DNA from: Bacteroidota bacterium
GTDB lineage: Bacteria > Bacteroidota > Ignavibacteria > UBA10030 > UBA8401
Assembly (NCBI GenBank): GCA_041658205.1
Contig: JBBAAO010000001.1
Location: 620,001 to 684,000 of the forward strand
Direction of reading: 5' to 3'
DNA length: 64,000 bases
A program made the translations under genes and the position numbers. The notes under the pieces were generated by a model, which saw nothing but the letters and a program-made list of their open reading frames with translations, was not told the DNA's origin and searched no databases. Positions 15,823 through 25,010 of the stretch are shown here, piece by piece. Within the stretch, counting starts at the first letter, position 1; every line of letters starts with the position of its first letter.

Positions 15823-16359
15823 ATGTTGTCATTACAAAAAGCATTTTCACAATTTGAGCAGATTGCACTTCGTTGGATTGAAGATCTGAATCTCTATACA
15901 GAAGAACAGTTCCTTCGAAAACCGGACGAACTCCAATGGTCCATCGGGCAAGTATATGTACACCTTATTCAATCGGCTGAGAATTTTCATTTAAAACAGA
16001 TACAGCTCTGTTCCAACAAAAATGGAAAGGAAATGAACGGCGGGAAAAAATTACCTGGGGTTATTTCCTTTACCTTAGGAGCGTTTCCCCCAATAAGAAT
16101 TAAAGTGCCTCCTTCACCGTCATATACACCACAACAGCCAAAGAATAAAGAAGAAGTATTGGAAAAGTTGAAGAAATTAGTTTACACTGTAAAAGAGATT
16201 GTTCCCATGGTGGAAAAAGCACCATCGGAACAAAAAACTGAACATCCGGCATTTGGATATCTAAACGCTCGCGAGTGGTATCAATTGATTCTCATGCATT
16301 ATCATCACCATAGAAGACAGCAAAAGCGACTCAATCATTATTTAGGAATAACAATATGA
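15823..16359 (+). CDS. DinB-like metal-dependent protein
   Basis: This 178-residue four-helix-bundle protein resembles the DinB/YfiT family. The WSIGQVYVHLIQSAENF segment supplies the first metal-ligand His, and the C-terminal MHYHHHRRQQKRL supplies the others, consistent with one metal site. Members act as thiol transferases or are of unknown function and are often stress-induced. It overlaps tag by 4 nt. Confidence 0.8.
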   Translation: MLSLQKAFSQFEQIALRWIEDLNLYTEEQFLRKPDELQWSIGQVYVHLIQSAENFHLKQIQLCSNKNGKEMNGGKKLPGVISFTLGAFPPIRIKVPPSPSYTPQQPKNKEEVLEKLKKLVYTVKEIVPMVEKAPSEQKTEHPAFGYLNAREWYQLILMHYHHHRRQQKRLNHYLGITI

Positions 16360-16913
16360 AACACCGATGCGCATGGTCTGGAACAGATCCTTTATACAAT
16401 TTATATCACGATACAGAGTGGGGTGTTCCTGTCCACGATGACAGAAAATTGTTCGAAATGTTGAATCTTGAAGGGGCGCAGGCGGGATTAAGTTGGATCA
16501 CCATTCTCCGGAAACGGGAAAATTATCGAAAGGCGTTTGACAATTTCGATGCAAAAAAAATCGTCAAATATGATGCTGCCAAAGTGCAACAACTGCTTGG
16601 AAATGAAGGGATCGTCCGGAACCGGTTGAAGATTGCTTCAGTTATTTCCAATGCCGAAGCATTTTTACAAGTCCAGAAAGAATTCGGCAGTTTTGACTCA
16701 TACATTTGGCAGTTTGTGAATGGCAAACAGATCATTAACAAGAGAAAGTCTATTAAAGATATTCCCCCCACAACTCCCGAATCTGACATCATGAGCAAAG
16801 AGTTGAAAAAGCGCGGATTTCGATTTGTCGGTTCCACCATCTGTTATGCATTTATGCAGGCATGTGGATTGGTGAATGATCATGAGCTAAAATGTTTTCG
16901 ATACAAGCCATAA
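16356..16913 (+). CDS. tag: DNA-3-methyladenine glycosylase I
   Basis: This 185-residue base-excision repair enzyme removes 3-methyladenine from alkylated DNA. It opens with the zinc-snap Cys/His segment (KHRCAWSG), followed by YHDTEWGVPVHDD and the catalytic-core EGAQAGLSWITILRKRE. C-terminal RFVGSTICYAFMQACGLVNDH completes the family pattern, including the zinc-snap His. Length is normal. It ends a probable four-gene operon whose other members suggest a chemical-stress regulon. Confidence 0.93.
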   Translation: MKHRCAWSGTDPLYNLYHDTEWGVPVHDDRKLFEMLNLEGAQAGLSWITILRKRENYRKAFDNFDAKKIVKYDAAKVQQLLGNEGIVRNRLKIASVISNAEAFLQVQKEFGSFDSYIWQFVNGKQIINKRKSIKDIPPTTPESDIMSKELKKRGFRFVGSTICYAFMQACGLVNDHELKCFRYKP

Positions 16914-17082
16914 AAAGATACAACAGAATAACACACATATTTTGCAGCTCGCTCTATCATTAATTGAATGTGTACTTTTTTTTTGACAATTCTCACTATG
17001 TAGCCTTATCGTAAACTGAAAATATTCTTCATTCTCAGGGTAACTTTCCGCATCTTTTCCCATCTTACAGATAGCGTCACAT

Positions 17083-17649
17083 TTGTTCACACAAAGGCAT
17101 TTTCTGGAAACAGCTTCTGACTCAGTTCTCCTGGAACAATTGTGCAAAGGGCATCAATCAGCTCTTTCACAATTGTATCTACGTTATCAAAAACAATTGC
17201 TATTGTTTTGTGTTCGTCTGCTCAATGATGAACAAATGGCAGAAGATGCCGTTCAGAATGTATTTGTTAAACTCCAAACAGACCATACAGCTATTCGAAA
17301 TGTGGAATCAGTAAAAAGCTGGATCTATACAGTCGCACGAAATGAGGCATTTGGAGAATTACGAAGAAAAAAAGGAGAGGCGCTGAATGAAGAAATTATT
17401 TGGCAAGGAGAACTACCGGATGATCAGTTGGCAAAAAAAGATCGAAAGGAAATAGTCAAAATTGCATTAAACTTGCTGCATCCAACCTTCCGTGAAGTGA
17501 TTATTCTTCGGGAATATGAACAATTATCGTATGCTGAGATTGTTCAAATAACCGGAGCGACAATGCCAACGGTAAAGACGCGATTATTTAAAGCGCGCAA
17601 AGCATTGATAGAAAAATTGAAACCGTATTTAACCGAGAGGGAATTATGA
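17083..17649 (+). CDS. ECF-family RNA polymerase sigma factor
   Basis: This 188-residue sigma70-family factor has region 2 at about 20-90 (YLRYQKQLLLFCVRLL, DAVQNVFVKL, SWIYTVARNEAF) and region 4 at about 120-180 (REVIILREYEQLSYAEI, then a helix-turn-helix ending VKTRLFKARKAL). No ATG exists between the upstream in-frame stop and the conserved part, so I use TTG at 17083; the exact start is uncertain. It overlaps the anti-sigma gene by 4 nt. A TTGACA at 16983 may be its -35 box, but the -10 box is poor. Confidence 0.88.
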   Translation: MFTQRHFLETASDSVLLEQLCKGHQSALSQLYLRYQKQLLLFCVRLLNDEQMAEDAVQNVFVKLQTDHTAIRNVESVKSWIYTVARNEAFGELRRKKGEALNEEIIWQGELPDDQLAKKDRKEIVKIALNLLHPTFREVIILREYEQLSYAEIVQITGATMPTVKTRLFKARKALIEKLKPYLTEREL

Positions 17650-18047
17650 AGACGTGTGAAGAGTATCAGGAATTAATCAGTGTGTATACTGATGACGAAT
17701 TAAACGACCAAGAGACAGCGGAACTATTTTTCCATCTTGGTCAATGTTCAGAATGTAGAGCAATGATGAAGTTGATGCTCCGTCTGCGCTCTACATTGCA
17801 CGAATCGGAAACTTCCATTACAAAAGGGGATCAGAAGAATGGTTTTTGGAAAAACAAAATTACTATTTCCTATCCTGTCGCCGCCGTGATTGTTATGATG
17901 ATGTTTGTTTCTGCGGTTTTGTTTGTTCAAAAAATGACGCAGCCCCCGACAGTTGTTGAAAAAACGGAGACGGAGTATGTGTATATGACTTCATTTCCAC
18001 CAGTATATGCCAAAATCAATTCTACCACAAATTTCAAATCTAACTGA
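17646..18047 (+). CDS. Zinc-finger anti-sigma factor
   Basis: This 133-residue protein has the HCC zinc motif of ZAS anti-sigma domains: Cys near residue 4, then FFHLGQCSEC (about 28-37). A single membrane helix follows (about 77-95; AAVIVMMMFVSAVLFV) and then a short periplasmic tail of about 35 residues. It should hold the upstream sigma factor at the inner membrane until a signal arrives. The 4-nt overlap with the sigma gene supports the pairing. The downstream TonB-like gene begins 9 nt later. Confidence 0.88.
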   Translation: MKTCEEYQELISVYTDDELNDQETAELFFHLGQCSECRAMMKLMLRLRSTLHESETSITKGDQKNGFWKNKITISYPVAAVIVMMMFVSAVLFVQKMTQPPTVVEKTETEYVYMTSFPPVYAKINSTTNFKSN

Positions 18048-18056
18048 GGTTGTTTT

Positions 18057-19130
18057 ATGAAATTACTATGCTGTAGTCTTCTTTTATTTGCCGTTAGTAC
18101 AATGGTTGCTCAAAATATTCCTTCTCTTTCATCGATGGATAACTCTACGAGAGAGTCTCATGCTTCCGAAAATGTTCTTCCGGAAGAACCTCAAAAAGGT
18201 TCGGCTACAATTCTAGGTTCTGTCATCGATCAATCTTCCCGTGAACCGATTGCTAATGCAAAAGTAACAATCATCGGGACAAAATTTGTATCGACAACTA
18301 CAGCTGATGGACAATATAAAATTGAGTCGGTTCCAGAAGGGATCTATCAATTAAAAGCGGAAGCTGAATCGTACGAAAGACAGATCATCAATAATGTCTA
18401 TCTTGTCGATGGAAAGAAAACGGAATATCAATTTTTCACATTAAAAAAGGCGGATCAAGAACCTGCTGATTTTGTTCCCGTAGAAAAACAGCCTACACCG
18501 ATTAAAGAAAGTATGGCAGCTCCGGTGTATCCAGAAATTGCTCGACGGGCCGGTGTTGAGGGAACAGTGTGGCTTAAGCTATGGGTAGACACTGAAGGCA
18601 AAGTACGGAAGACGTCGGTTTTAAAATCTGATAATGAAATACTCATTCAACCAAGTATTGATGCGGCGATGAAGTGGAAATTTGAACCTGCAATGCTAAA
18701 AGGAGTGCCGGTATCAGTCTGGGTTTCCATTCCATTTAAATTCAGAGAGTATTTTAAGGAAGAAGAGTTGGATAAGTTGCCGCAGCTCATATCATCCCAA
18801 CCACCTAAATATCCTGCAAGTGCACGAAAGCAGAATTTGGAAGGAGAATTTTGGTTGAATGTTTCCATTGATGAAAAAGGGAATGTCCTGGGAGCATTTG
18901 TTCATCGACTGTATGTCACTGATCAGAAAACAATAATTGACACGTTATCTGAAGAATTGAAAATGAAATTATCTGAACAAGCTTACGCTGCGGTTAATGA
19001 AATGTCCAATGAAGCTGTGAATGCTGTTAAGCAATGGAAATTTTCTCCCTGTACGAAGAATAAGAATGCTGTCAAAGCTCGCCTGACGGTTCCGGTCAAA
19101 TTTTCCCTCAATTCAAAAAAGAAGAAGTGA
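18057..19130 (+). CDS. Secreted protein with carboxypeptidase-regulatory-like and two TonB C-terminal domains
   Basis: This 357-residue protein has a signal peptide (1-19), a CarboxypepD_reg-like beta-sandwich (about 50-135; GSVIDQSSREPIANAKVTI and TTADGQYKIESVPEG) and two TonB-type C-terminal domains. These are at about 160-230 (YPEIARRAGVEGTVWLKLWV) and about 245-355 (YPASARKQNLEGEFWLNVSI). It lacks the N-terminal membrane anchor of true TonB, so it is more likely a periplasmic or envelope partner than an energy transducer. It probably belongs to the sigma/anti-sigma operon. Confidence 0.8.
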   Translation: MKLLCCSLLLFAVSTMVAQNIPSLSSMDNSTRESHASENVLPEEPQKGSATILGSVIDQSSREPIANAKVTIIGTKFVSTTTADGQYKIESVPEGIYQLKAEAESYERQIINNVYLVDGKKTEYQFFTLKKADQEPADFVPVEKQPTPIKESMAAPVYPEIARRAGVEGTVWLKLWVDTEGKVRKTSVLKSDNEILIQPSIDAAMKWKFEPAMLKGVPVSVWVSIPFKFREYFKEEELDKLPQLISSQPPKYPASARKQNLEGEFWLNVSIDEKGNVLGAFVHRLYVTDQKTIIDTLSEELKMKLSEQAYAAVNEMSNEAVNAVKQWKFSPCTKNKNAVKARLTVPVKFSLNSKKKK

Positions 19131-19173
19131 CCCCCTTTTCTTGAAACTCTCCCAAATTATGCGCATTTTGAAG

Positions 19174-19203
19174 TAGGGACGTCACTTGCGTCCCTATTTT
19201 TCT
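19174..19203 (+). terminator. Hairpin with T run after the TonB-like gene
   Basis: TAGGGACG pairs with CGTCCCTA across a 7-nt loop and is followed by five T residues. It ends one base before the hisB start codon, leaving no room for a separate hisB promoter after it. Its sequence also resembles REP-type hairpins. Confidence 0.6.
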
Positions 19204-19204
19204 T

Positions 19205-19789
19205 ATGCGTAAAGCCAAAATTAAACGAAAAACGAAAGAAACTGACATCTCCGTATCGATTGTATTGAACGGGAGTGGAAAAGCAACCGTTGCGACCGGT
19301 ATCGGTTTTTTGGATCATATGTTAGATCTGTTTGCAAAGCATGGACTGTTTGACATCGTTGTCTCATGCAAGGGAGATCTCCATGTGGACGATCATCATA
19401 CAACAGAGGATGTCGGTATCGCACTTGCAAAAGCATTTACCGATGCTCTAGGGGATAAAAAAGGGATTGCACGATACGGAACGGCCTATGTTCCAATGGA
19501 TGAAGCTCTTGCGCGCTGCGTCGTGGATCTCAGCGGACGTTCTGCACTTGTATTTAAAGCTGAGTTCAATCGTAAGAAAGTGGGAGATCTTTCCACGGAA
19601 ATGATCGAACATTTTTTTCAATCGGTTGCTGAAAATCTGAAAGCGAACATCCATATTGAAGTGTTATATGGAAAAAATACGCACCACAAAATTGAAGCGA
19701 TCTTTAAATCGTTTGCACGTGCAATGCGCCTAGCGTGTGAACTGGATCCACGGGTAAAAGGTGTCCTTTCCACTAAAGGGAAACTGTAG
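19205..19789 (+). CDS. hisB: Imidazoleglycerol-phosphate dehydratase
   Basis: This enzyme carries out step 6 of histidine biosynthesis, turning imidazoleglycerol phosphate into imidazole-acetol phosphate with bound manganese. The 194-residue protein is monofunctional, without the histidinol phosphatase domain of enterobacterial HisB. The metal-binding motifs are present: GFLDHMLDLFAKHG near residue 35, DDHHTTEDVGIALG-type sequence near 60, and HFFQSVAENLKANIHI with HHKIEAIFK in the C-terminal half. It opens the hisBHAFI cluster directly after a hairpin. Confidence 0.95.
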   Translation: MRKAKIKRKTKETDISVSIVLNGSGKATVATGIGFLDHMLDLFAKHGLFDIVVSCKGDLHVDDHHTTEDVGIALAKAFTDALGDKKGIARYGTAYVPMDEALARCVVDLSGRSALVFKAEFNRKKVGDLSTEMIEHFFQSVAENLKANIHIEVLYGKNTHHKIEAIFKSFARAMRLACELDPRVKGVLSTKGKL

Positions 19790-19870
19790 TCAATAGACAA
19801 TGGACAATAATCAATTACCAATAAAATATATCAGTTGTGGTAATTGTTCATTGAGATATGATAATTGATA

Positions 19871-20467
19871 ATGATTGGTATAATAGATTATCACCTAAAT
19901 AATTTGCGTTCCGTTCAAAAAGCGTTCGAAAAAACAGGAGTGGAATCGTTTATTTCAGACCGGGTGGAAGAATTGCGGAAAGCGACAAAACTGGTGCTTC
20001 CGGGAGTTGGTGCGTTTGGTCAGGCAATGGAAAACATCCGCACTCTTGGAATGGATCGATTGCTGAACGACCATGTAGCGTCCGAACAGCCATTACTTGG
20101 TATTTGTCTAGGAATGCAGCTGTTGTTTTCAAAGAGTTATGAGTTAGGTGAGTTTGAGGGACTGGACTTTGTGAAGGGTGATGTAAGATTGTTTCCTTCA
20201 ACGGTAAAGATTCCACATATGGGATGGAATCAGGTAGAAATGGTGAAACAATCACCACTGCTAAACAATGTGAAAGAAAACAGTTTTGTCTATTTTGTCC
20301 ACTCTTATTATGTCCAACCAAAAGAAAATGTCACATTAGCTGTGACAGATTATGGTGTACGGTTTACGTCGATCATACAACAGAAAAATATTTTTGGAAT
20401 ACAATTTCATCCGGAAAAAAGTCAAACTACCGGATTACAGCTTTTACATAATTTTGCAGAGATATAA
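19871..20467 (+). CDS. hisH: Imidazole glycerol phosphate synthase, glutamine amidotransferase subunit
   Basis: HisH hydrolyses glutamine and channels ammonia to HisF. The class I amidotransferase triad is visible: the nucleophile in GICLGMQLLF (Cys near 77) and the His and Glu in FGIQFHPEKSQ near the C-terminus. PGVGAFGQAM is the oxyanion-region motif. I start at ATG 19871 (MIGIIDYHLNNL); a TTG two codons upstream is less likely. The stop overlaps the hisA start by one base (TAATG), and hisF follows hisA. Confidence 0.95.
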   Translation: MIGIIDYHLNNLRSVQKAFEKTGVESFISDRVEELRKATKLVLPGVGAFGQAMENIRTLGMDRLLNDHVASEQPLLGICLGMQLLFSKSYELGEFEGLDFVKGDVRLFPSTVKIPHMGWNQVEMVKQSPLLNNVKENSFVYFVHSYYVQPKENVTLAVTDYGVRFTSIIQQKNIFGIQFHPEKSQTTGLQLLHNFAEI

Positions 20468-21231
20468 TGTTATTGATATTACCAGCAATTGATATTAAGG
20501 ACGGACGTTGTGTTCGTCTTGTTCAGGGCGCGCCGGGAACGGAAAAGATTTATTCCGACGATCCTGTGCAGATGGCAATTCTTTGGCGCGGTGAAAATTC
20601 CAAAACGCTTCATGTTGTCGATCTCGATGGTGCGTTTGACGGAAAAATGAAAAATCTGGATGTCCTTCGTAGAATGATGAAAGCGGTCGATATTCCGATT
20701 CAAATTGGCGGAGGTATTCGCTCCTATGAACAGGTAAAACAGTTGTTTGAAATCGGATTGTATCGCGTTGTGTTAGGAACTGCGGCAATCGATGACCCGG
20801 AACTTGTTGAACGATGTGTGAAGGATTTTGGTGCGCGGAAGATTGTCGTTGGCATTGACGCAAAGAACGGTATCGTAATGACCAAAGGGTGGCAGGAGAA
20901 TACCGGTATTGAAGCCGTTTCGCTTGCACTGAATATGAAATCACTCGGCGTCTGCAGGATCGTCTATACTGACATTACAAGAGACGGTATGTTGGCGGGA
21001 CCGAATTTTGTCGCGATACAGGATATTGCTCAACGAACTGGTTTACGAGTGACAGCATCCGGAGGAGTTTCAAGTTATCAGGACTTGATTGGATTACAGG
21101 CGCTGGAAAAATACGGTGTGGATTCTGTTATCGTTGGTAAAGCGTTGTATGAAAATCGTTTTTCTTGCCAAGCATTATGGCGAGACAACGAAAAAGAGTT
21201 GGATGATCTCGGTCCAACAAGAAGAATCTGA
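20467..21231 (+). CDS. hisA: ProFAR isomerase
   Basis: This 254-residue (beta/alpha)8 barrel isomerises ProFAR to PRFAR in histidine biosynthesis. The two phosphate-binding halves and the catalytic acids are visible: PAIDIKDGRCVRLVQG with the N-terminal Asp, VDLDGAF, IPIQIGGGIRS, then VYTDITRDGMLAG with the second Asp and VTASGGVSS. It shares barrel architecture with hisF, the next gene. It overlaps hisH by one base and ends one base before the hisF start. Confidence 0.95.
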   Translation: MLLILPAIDIKDGRCVRLVQGAPGTEKIYSDDPVQMAILWRGENSKTLHVVDLDGAFDGKMKNLDVLRRMMKAVDIPIQIGGGIRSYEQVKQLFEIGLYRVVLGTAAIDDPELVERCVKDFGARKIVVGIDAKNGIVMTKGWQENTGIEAVSLALNMKSLGVCRIVYTDITRDGMLAGPNFVAIQDIAQRTGLRVTASGGVSSYQDLIGLQALEKYGVDSVIVGKALYENRFSCQALWRDNEKELDDLGPTRRI

Positions 21232-21232
21232 T

Positions 21233-21991
21233 ATGCTTGCCAAAAGAATTATTCCATGTTTGGATGTTGATAAAGGAAGAGTCGTAAAGGGAACGAACTT
21301 CGTTGAGCTTATCGATGCAGGTGATCCGGTTGAACAAGCCCGCTTTTACGATCGAGAAGGGGCAGACGAACTGATCTTTCTGGATATCACCGCTTCATCG
21401 GATAATCGTTCAACGATGCTTGATGTTGTGCGACGAACCGCAGAAGAGGTCTCCATACCATTTACTATCGGAGGAGGAATTCGAACTACCAACGATATGC
21501 GTGAAATGTTACGCAGCGGAGCCGATAAAGTAAGTATCAATACAGCTGCTGTTAATAAGCCACAGTTGATTAATGATGGTGCAGAGAAATTTGGAGTCCA
21601 GTGTATTGTGGTCGCGATCGATGCAAAAAAGATAGCGGATAATCGATGGAAAGTGTTTGTCCATGGCGGGCGCACGGAAACGGAACTTGATGTTATAGAA
21701 TGGGCGCAGCAATGTGAACAGCGCGGTGCCGGAGAGATCCTGCTGACCAGTATGGATCGGGATGGGACGAAGGACGGTTATGACACAGAACTGCTTAAGC
21801 GAGTTACAAGTTCAGTAAGAGTTCCAGTAATTGCGAGCGGCGGAGCTGGAACCCTTGATCATTTATATCGGGCATTTGCAGATGCAGATGTTGACGCTGT
21901 ACTTGCTGCATCTATCTTTCATTTTCGGCAGTTCACTATCGGTCAAGCAAAAGAATTTTTGAAATCGAAAAACATTTTAGTGAGGGTGTAG
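21233..21991 (+). CDS. hisF: Imidazole glycerol phosphate synthase cyclase subunit
   Basis: HisF takes ammonia from HisH and converts PRFAR to imidazoleglycerol phosphate and AICAR, linking histidine and purine pathways. I use the ATG at 21233 (MLAKRIIPCLDVDKG), the family start; an earlier in-frame start would add 48 unrelated residues inside hisA. The 252-residue barrel has the catalytic Asp residues in PCLDVDKGRVVKG and LLTSMDRDGTKDGYD, plus IPFTIGGGIRT and VIASGGAGT for phosphate binding. Confidence 0.95.
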   Translation: MLAKRIIPCLDVDKGRVVKGTNFVELIDAGDPVEQARFYDREGADELIFLDITASSDNRSTMLDVVRRTAEEVSIPFTIGGGIRTTNDMREMLRSGADKVSINTAAVNKPQLINDGAEKFGVQCIVVAIDAKKIADNRWKVFVHGGRTETELDVIEWAQQCEQRGAGEILLTSMDRDGTKDGYDTELLKRVTSSVRVPVIASGGAGTLDHLYRAFADADVDAVLAASIFHFRQFTIGQAKEFLKSKNILVRV

Positions 21992-22000
21992 TTCAAACAT

Positions 22001-22390
22001 ATGAAACTCCTTGATGATGTAAAATATGATGTTAACGGACTGGTTCCCGCCATCGCGCAAGATGACAAGACTGGCGATATTTTAATGATGGCGTGGATGA
22101 ACCGTGAAAGTCTTGAAGAGACGGTGAAGACGAACCGTGCAGTCTATTTCAGTCGTTCCAGAAATAAATTATGGCGCAAAGGGGAAGAGTCGGGAAATTA
22201 TCAGGAAGTGAAATCGATTCATATCGACTGTGATGCTGACGTTATCTTGATGAAAGTCCATCAGATTGGTGAAGCTGCCTGCCATACAGGACATCGCACC
22301 TGTTTCTATCGTGAAGTTATTGAAAGTGGAAACCAGTATAAAGAAAAAAATGACATCATGTTCGATCCAAAGGTGGTTTATAAGAAATGA
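22001..22390 (+). CDS. hisI: Phosphoribosyl-AMP cyclohydrolase
   Basis: HisI opens the adenine ring of phosphoribosyl-AMP in step 3 of histidine synthesis. The 129-residue protein is cyclohydrolase only, with no HisE pyrophosphatase domain. Family motifs are MMAWMNRESL, YFSRSRNKLWRKGEESGN and the metal site: CDADV, then EAACHTGHRTCF. It overlaps the following PfkB-type kinase gene by 4 nt, so the operon continues past the his genes. Confidence 0.95.
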   Translation: MKLLDDVKYDVNGLVPAIAQDDKTGDILMMAWMNRESLEETVKTNRAVYFSRSRNKLWRKGEESGNYQEVKSIHIDCDADVILMKVHQIGEAACHTGHRTCFYREVIESGNQYKEKNDIMFDPKVVYKK

Positions 22391-23292
22391 AACTAACCGT
22401 GATTGGACATTTTTGCGTGGATGTATTCCATCTTCCCGATGGTTCTGAAGAAACAAAATTGGGAGGGATATACCATTCTATTGCGGCATTGGCAAATTTA
22501 GCTTCGGATCGTGATACGATCTTTCCGCTTTTTGGCGTCGGTGAAAAAGATTTTCAAACGCTCCGTGAAACGTTATCGCAGTTTAAGAATGTAGACATCT
22601 CGGGTATGTTTCAGTTTCCCGGCGAATCCAATCGTGTACATTATTACAGCGACAGCCCAAACGAATGTTCACTCAATGTTTCGCAGCCAATTCCATTTTC
22701 GCAGATAAAAAAATTCTTGAATGTTGATGCTGTGTATATCAACATGATCTCCGGCAACGATATTACGGTCAATACCATCGACGAAATACGCCTGGAAGTT
22801 CGCGGGAAAAAAATACCTATACATCTGGATATGCATTGTCTCACCTTGGCTGTTCAGGAGGATGGTACTCGTGTTCGCAAACCACTGGCTGACTGGCGCC
22901 GCTGGTGCTTTATGACCGATAGCGTCCAGATGAATGAGGAAGAGGCGATCGAACTTTCCCTGGAACATTATAGCGATGAACTCCTTGCAAAACAGATGAT
23001 GCCATTAATGGTGAAAGCGTTGGTAATCACACGCGGAGAAAAAGGTGCTACCATCTATCAGGATCAGCATAAACAATTGTTGACGACGGAAATTCCGAAC
23101 GAGAAGAACCCTGATCCCGTTTCAACTCTCGGCTCCGGTGATATCTTTGGAGTGTCATTTCTCTACGCATATCTTAAAAAGAAAAATTATACCGATGCGT
23201 CCATGTTCGCACAAACATCGGCTGCGTATAGCACAAAATTTTCATTGTCGGAAAAACATCAGCAGTTAAAGGCGATGAGGGAACTGCTATGA
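22387..23292 (+). CDS. PfkB-family carbohydrate or nucleoside kinase
   Basis: This 301-residue ribokinase-fold protein starts with a sugar-binding segment (VIGHFCVDVFHLPDG, then KLGGIYHSIAALANLA, the GG motif). It ends with the nucleotide and anion-hole region TLGSGDIFGVSFLYAY, where the Asp of GSGD is the catalytic base. ALVITRGEKGATIY is the usual ATP-site strand. The substrate cannot be deduced. It overlaps hisI and the RmlD-like gene by 4 nt each, so all are translated together. Confidence 0.82.
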   Translation: MKLTVIGHFCVDVFHLPDGSEETKLGGIYHSIAALANLASDRDTIFPLFGVGEKDFQTLRETLSQFKNVDISGMFQFPGESNRVHYYSDSPNECSLNVSQPIPFSQIKKFLNVDAVYINMISGNDITVNTIDEIRLEVRGKKIPIHLDMHCLTLAVQEDGTRVRKPLADWRRWCFMTDSVQMNEEEAIELSLEHYSDELLAKQMMPLMVKALVITRGEKGATIYQDQHKQLLTTEIPNEKNPDPVSTLGSGDIFGVSFLYAYLKKKNYTDASMFAQTSAAYSTKFSLSEKHQQLKAMRELL

Positions 23293-24200
23293 AACGAGTG
23301 TTAGTGTGCGGCAGCAATGGATTGCTTGGGCAGCGATTGGCGTTAGTATTGGATTCAGACGATGAATATGAAGTATTACATTCCTCTCATCATCGATCAT
23401 TCGCTCAACCGGAAATTTTAATTGACTATACGCAACTTGATATTTCCATTCGCGGTGATGTAAAAAGCCTCATCACAAGTTATCGTCCGGATGTGATTTT
23501 GAATGCGGCGGCGATGACGAATGTGGATGCCTGTGAGCGCGACCGGGAACTTGCCTGGAAAATGAACGTTGTTGCAGTTGAGAATCTTGTTGAAGTCAGC
23601 AGAAGGATCGGCGCAAAATTGATCCATGTCTCCACCGATTATGTTTTTGACGGCAAAGCGGGAAACTATACTGAACACGATCGCGTTAATCCTATCAACT
23701 ATTACGGTAAAACGAAATTGGCCGGAGAAAATGTTATCGTTTCAAGCGGAATCGACTATGCAATTCTTCGAACAATCGTAGTGTATGGAACAGGTGTCAA
23801 CGTCAGAAATAATTTTGCATTATGGGTGATCAACAATTTGCAGGAGAATAAACCAATTCGCTGCGCCTCTGATCAGATCAGTAATCCAACGTATGTTCAC
23901 GATCTTGCTGTTGCCATGAGACAATGTATTGATTGTGATGCGAAAGGTCTGTTCCATGTTGCTGGTGCCGAACATGTCAGTCGTTATGATTTTGCCGTAA
24001 GGGCTGCGGAAATTTTTGGTTATGATACTTCCTTGATCGAAAAAAAAACATCCAACGATCTGAATCAATTGGCACAGCGTCCTTTGCATACTACATTCAT
24101 TACCGAAAAAGCAAAACGAACATTCAATTACAATCCTTTGAATATTACGCAAGGATTAAAATTGCTTCAAGAAGAATTGACAGGAATCCATCTTAATTAA
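23289..24200 (+). CDS. RmlD-like NAD(P)-dependent reductase
   Basis: This 303-residue extended short-chain dehydrogenase resembles dTDP-4-dehydrorhamnose reductase. The nucleotide-binding GSNGLLGQRL is at the N-terminus, NAAAMTNVDACERD matches RmlD, and the catalytic YYGKTKLAGE lies at about residues 139-148. HVSTDYVFDGK is the conserved serine strand. Without other rml genes nearby, a role in rhamnose synthesis is unproven; the neighbouring kinase suggests a sugar pathway. It overlaps the kinase gene by 4 nt. Confidence 0.8.
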   Translation: MKRVLVCGSNGLLGQRLALVLDSDDEYEVLHSSHHRSFAQPEILIDYTQLDISIRGDVKSLITSYRPDVILNAAAMTNVDACERDRELAWKMNVVAVENLVEVSRRIGAKLIHVSTDYVFDGKAGNYTEHDRVNPINYYGKTKLAGENVIVSSGIDYAILRTIVVYGTGVNVRNNFALWVINNLQENKPIRCASDQISNPTYVHDLAVAMRQCIDCDAKGLFHVAGAEHVSRYDFAVRAAEIFGYDTSLIEKKTSNDLNQLAQRPLHTTFITEKAKRTFNYNPLNITQGLKLLQEELTGIHLN

Positions 24201-24201
24201 T

Positions 24202-25002
24202 ATGAAAAAACTAATCCTAATTATTTGCACAGCATCAATCGCATTATTTTATGCATCGTGCGCATCTTCCGAAAAAACAACGGATGCAGCGGACGCTTTA
24301 AAGGGAACACCAAAAGCATTGACGAGTCAATTCAAAATGTTGACGGTTAATGCGCAACATGGATTAAAAGATAAAGCCGAAGTGAAAAAATTTGCTGATT
24401 GGGTCAAGACAACAGGGGCAGAAGTTGTTGCAGTACAGCAAATCATTCGCGCAACGGATTCGAAACCGGAGTTTGATGCATATTCAGAATTATTGAAACG
24501 GTTGGATATGCGCGGTACATTCGCGAAGGCTCGTTATTTTCAAGGATGGGATTCCGGAAATGCGCTTTTTTCTATGTATCCAATTCTTCAATCGAATACA
24601 TACATGCTTCCGACCGGGAAAGGGAAAACTCGTCGTTCACTATCGTTCGGTGTTTTTGAAATGGGATTGAAATCATTAGCATTTGCATCCACCGATCTGG
24701 ATGATGAAGATTTGAGTGAACGGGTGAAACAGGTGTATGAAATCTTATCGATACAAAAAACGATGCCGGAATATCCGATTATTGTAGCGGGTAACTTCGG
24801 AGAATCTTCCAAGGGGAAAGCACCGGCAAAAATGCTGGAACGTTATGCCTGCGCCAATAGTTCTGCCGATCAGACCGCCGGAATGGAACAACATGTCTAT
24901 TTACCGAACGATGGGAAATTGAATGTTGTTTCAATTGAAAAAGTGCTCAATAAAACATTACATACGTACGCCTTGCTTGTAACCATTGAAGTAATCCAAT
25001 AG
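24202..25002 (+). CDS. Lipoprotein with a degenerate endonuclease/exonuclease/phosphatase fold
   Basis: This 266-residue protein has a signal peptide ending in a lipobox-like YASC near residue 20. The remainder follows the EEP (DNase I-like) fold: MLTVNAQHGLK, VVAVQQI, GNALFSMYPI, AFASTDLD and PIIVAGNFGES. In active members these strands carry QE, THLD, GDFN and a C-terminal SDH. Here the metal-binding Glu is Gln, the catalytic His is Asp, GDFN is GNFG and SDH is missing. It is probably a non-catalytic envelope protein. It lies one base after the RmlD-like gene. Confidence 0.65.
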   Translation: MKKLILIICTASIALFYASCASSEKTTDAADALKGTPKALTSQFKMLTVNAQHGLKDKAEVKKFADWVKTTGAEVVAVQQIIRATDSKPEFDAYSELLKRLDMRGTFAKARYFQGWDSGNALFSMYPILQSNTYMLPTGKGKTRRSLSFGVFEMGLKSLAFASTDLDDEDLSERVKQVYEILSIQKTMPEYPIIVAGNFGESSKGKAPAKMLERYACANSSADQTAGMEQHVYLPNDGKLNVVSIEKVLNKTLHTYALLVTIEVIQ

Positions 25003-25010
25003 GAAATATT

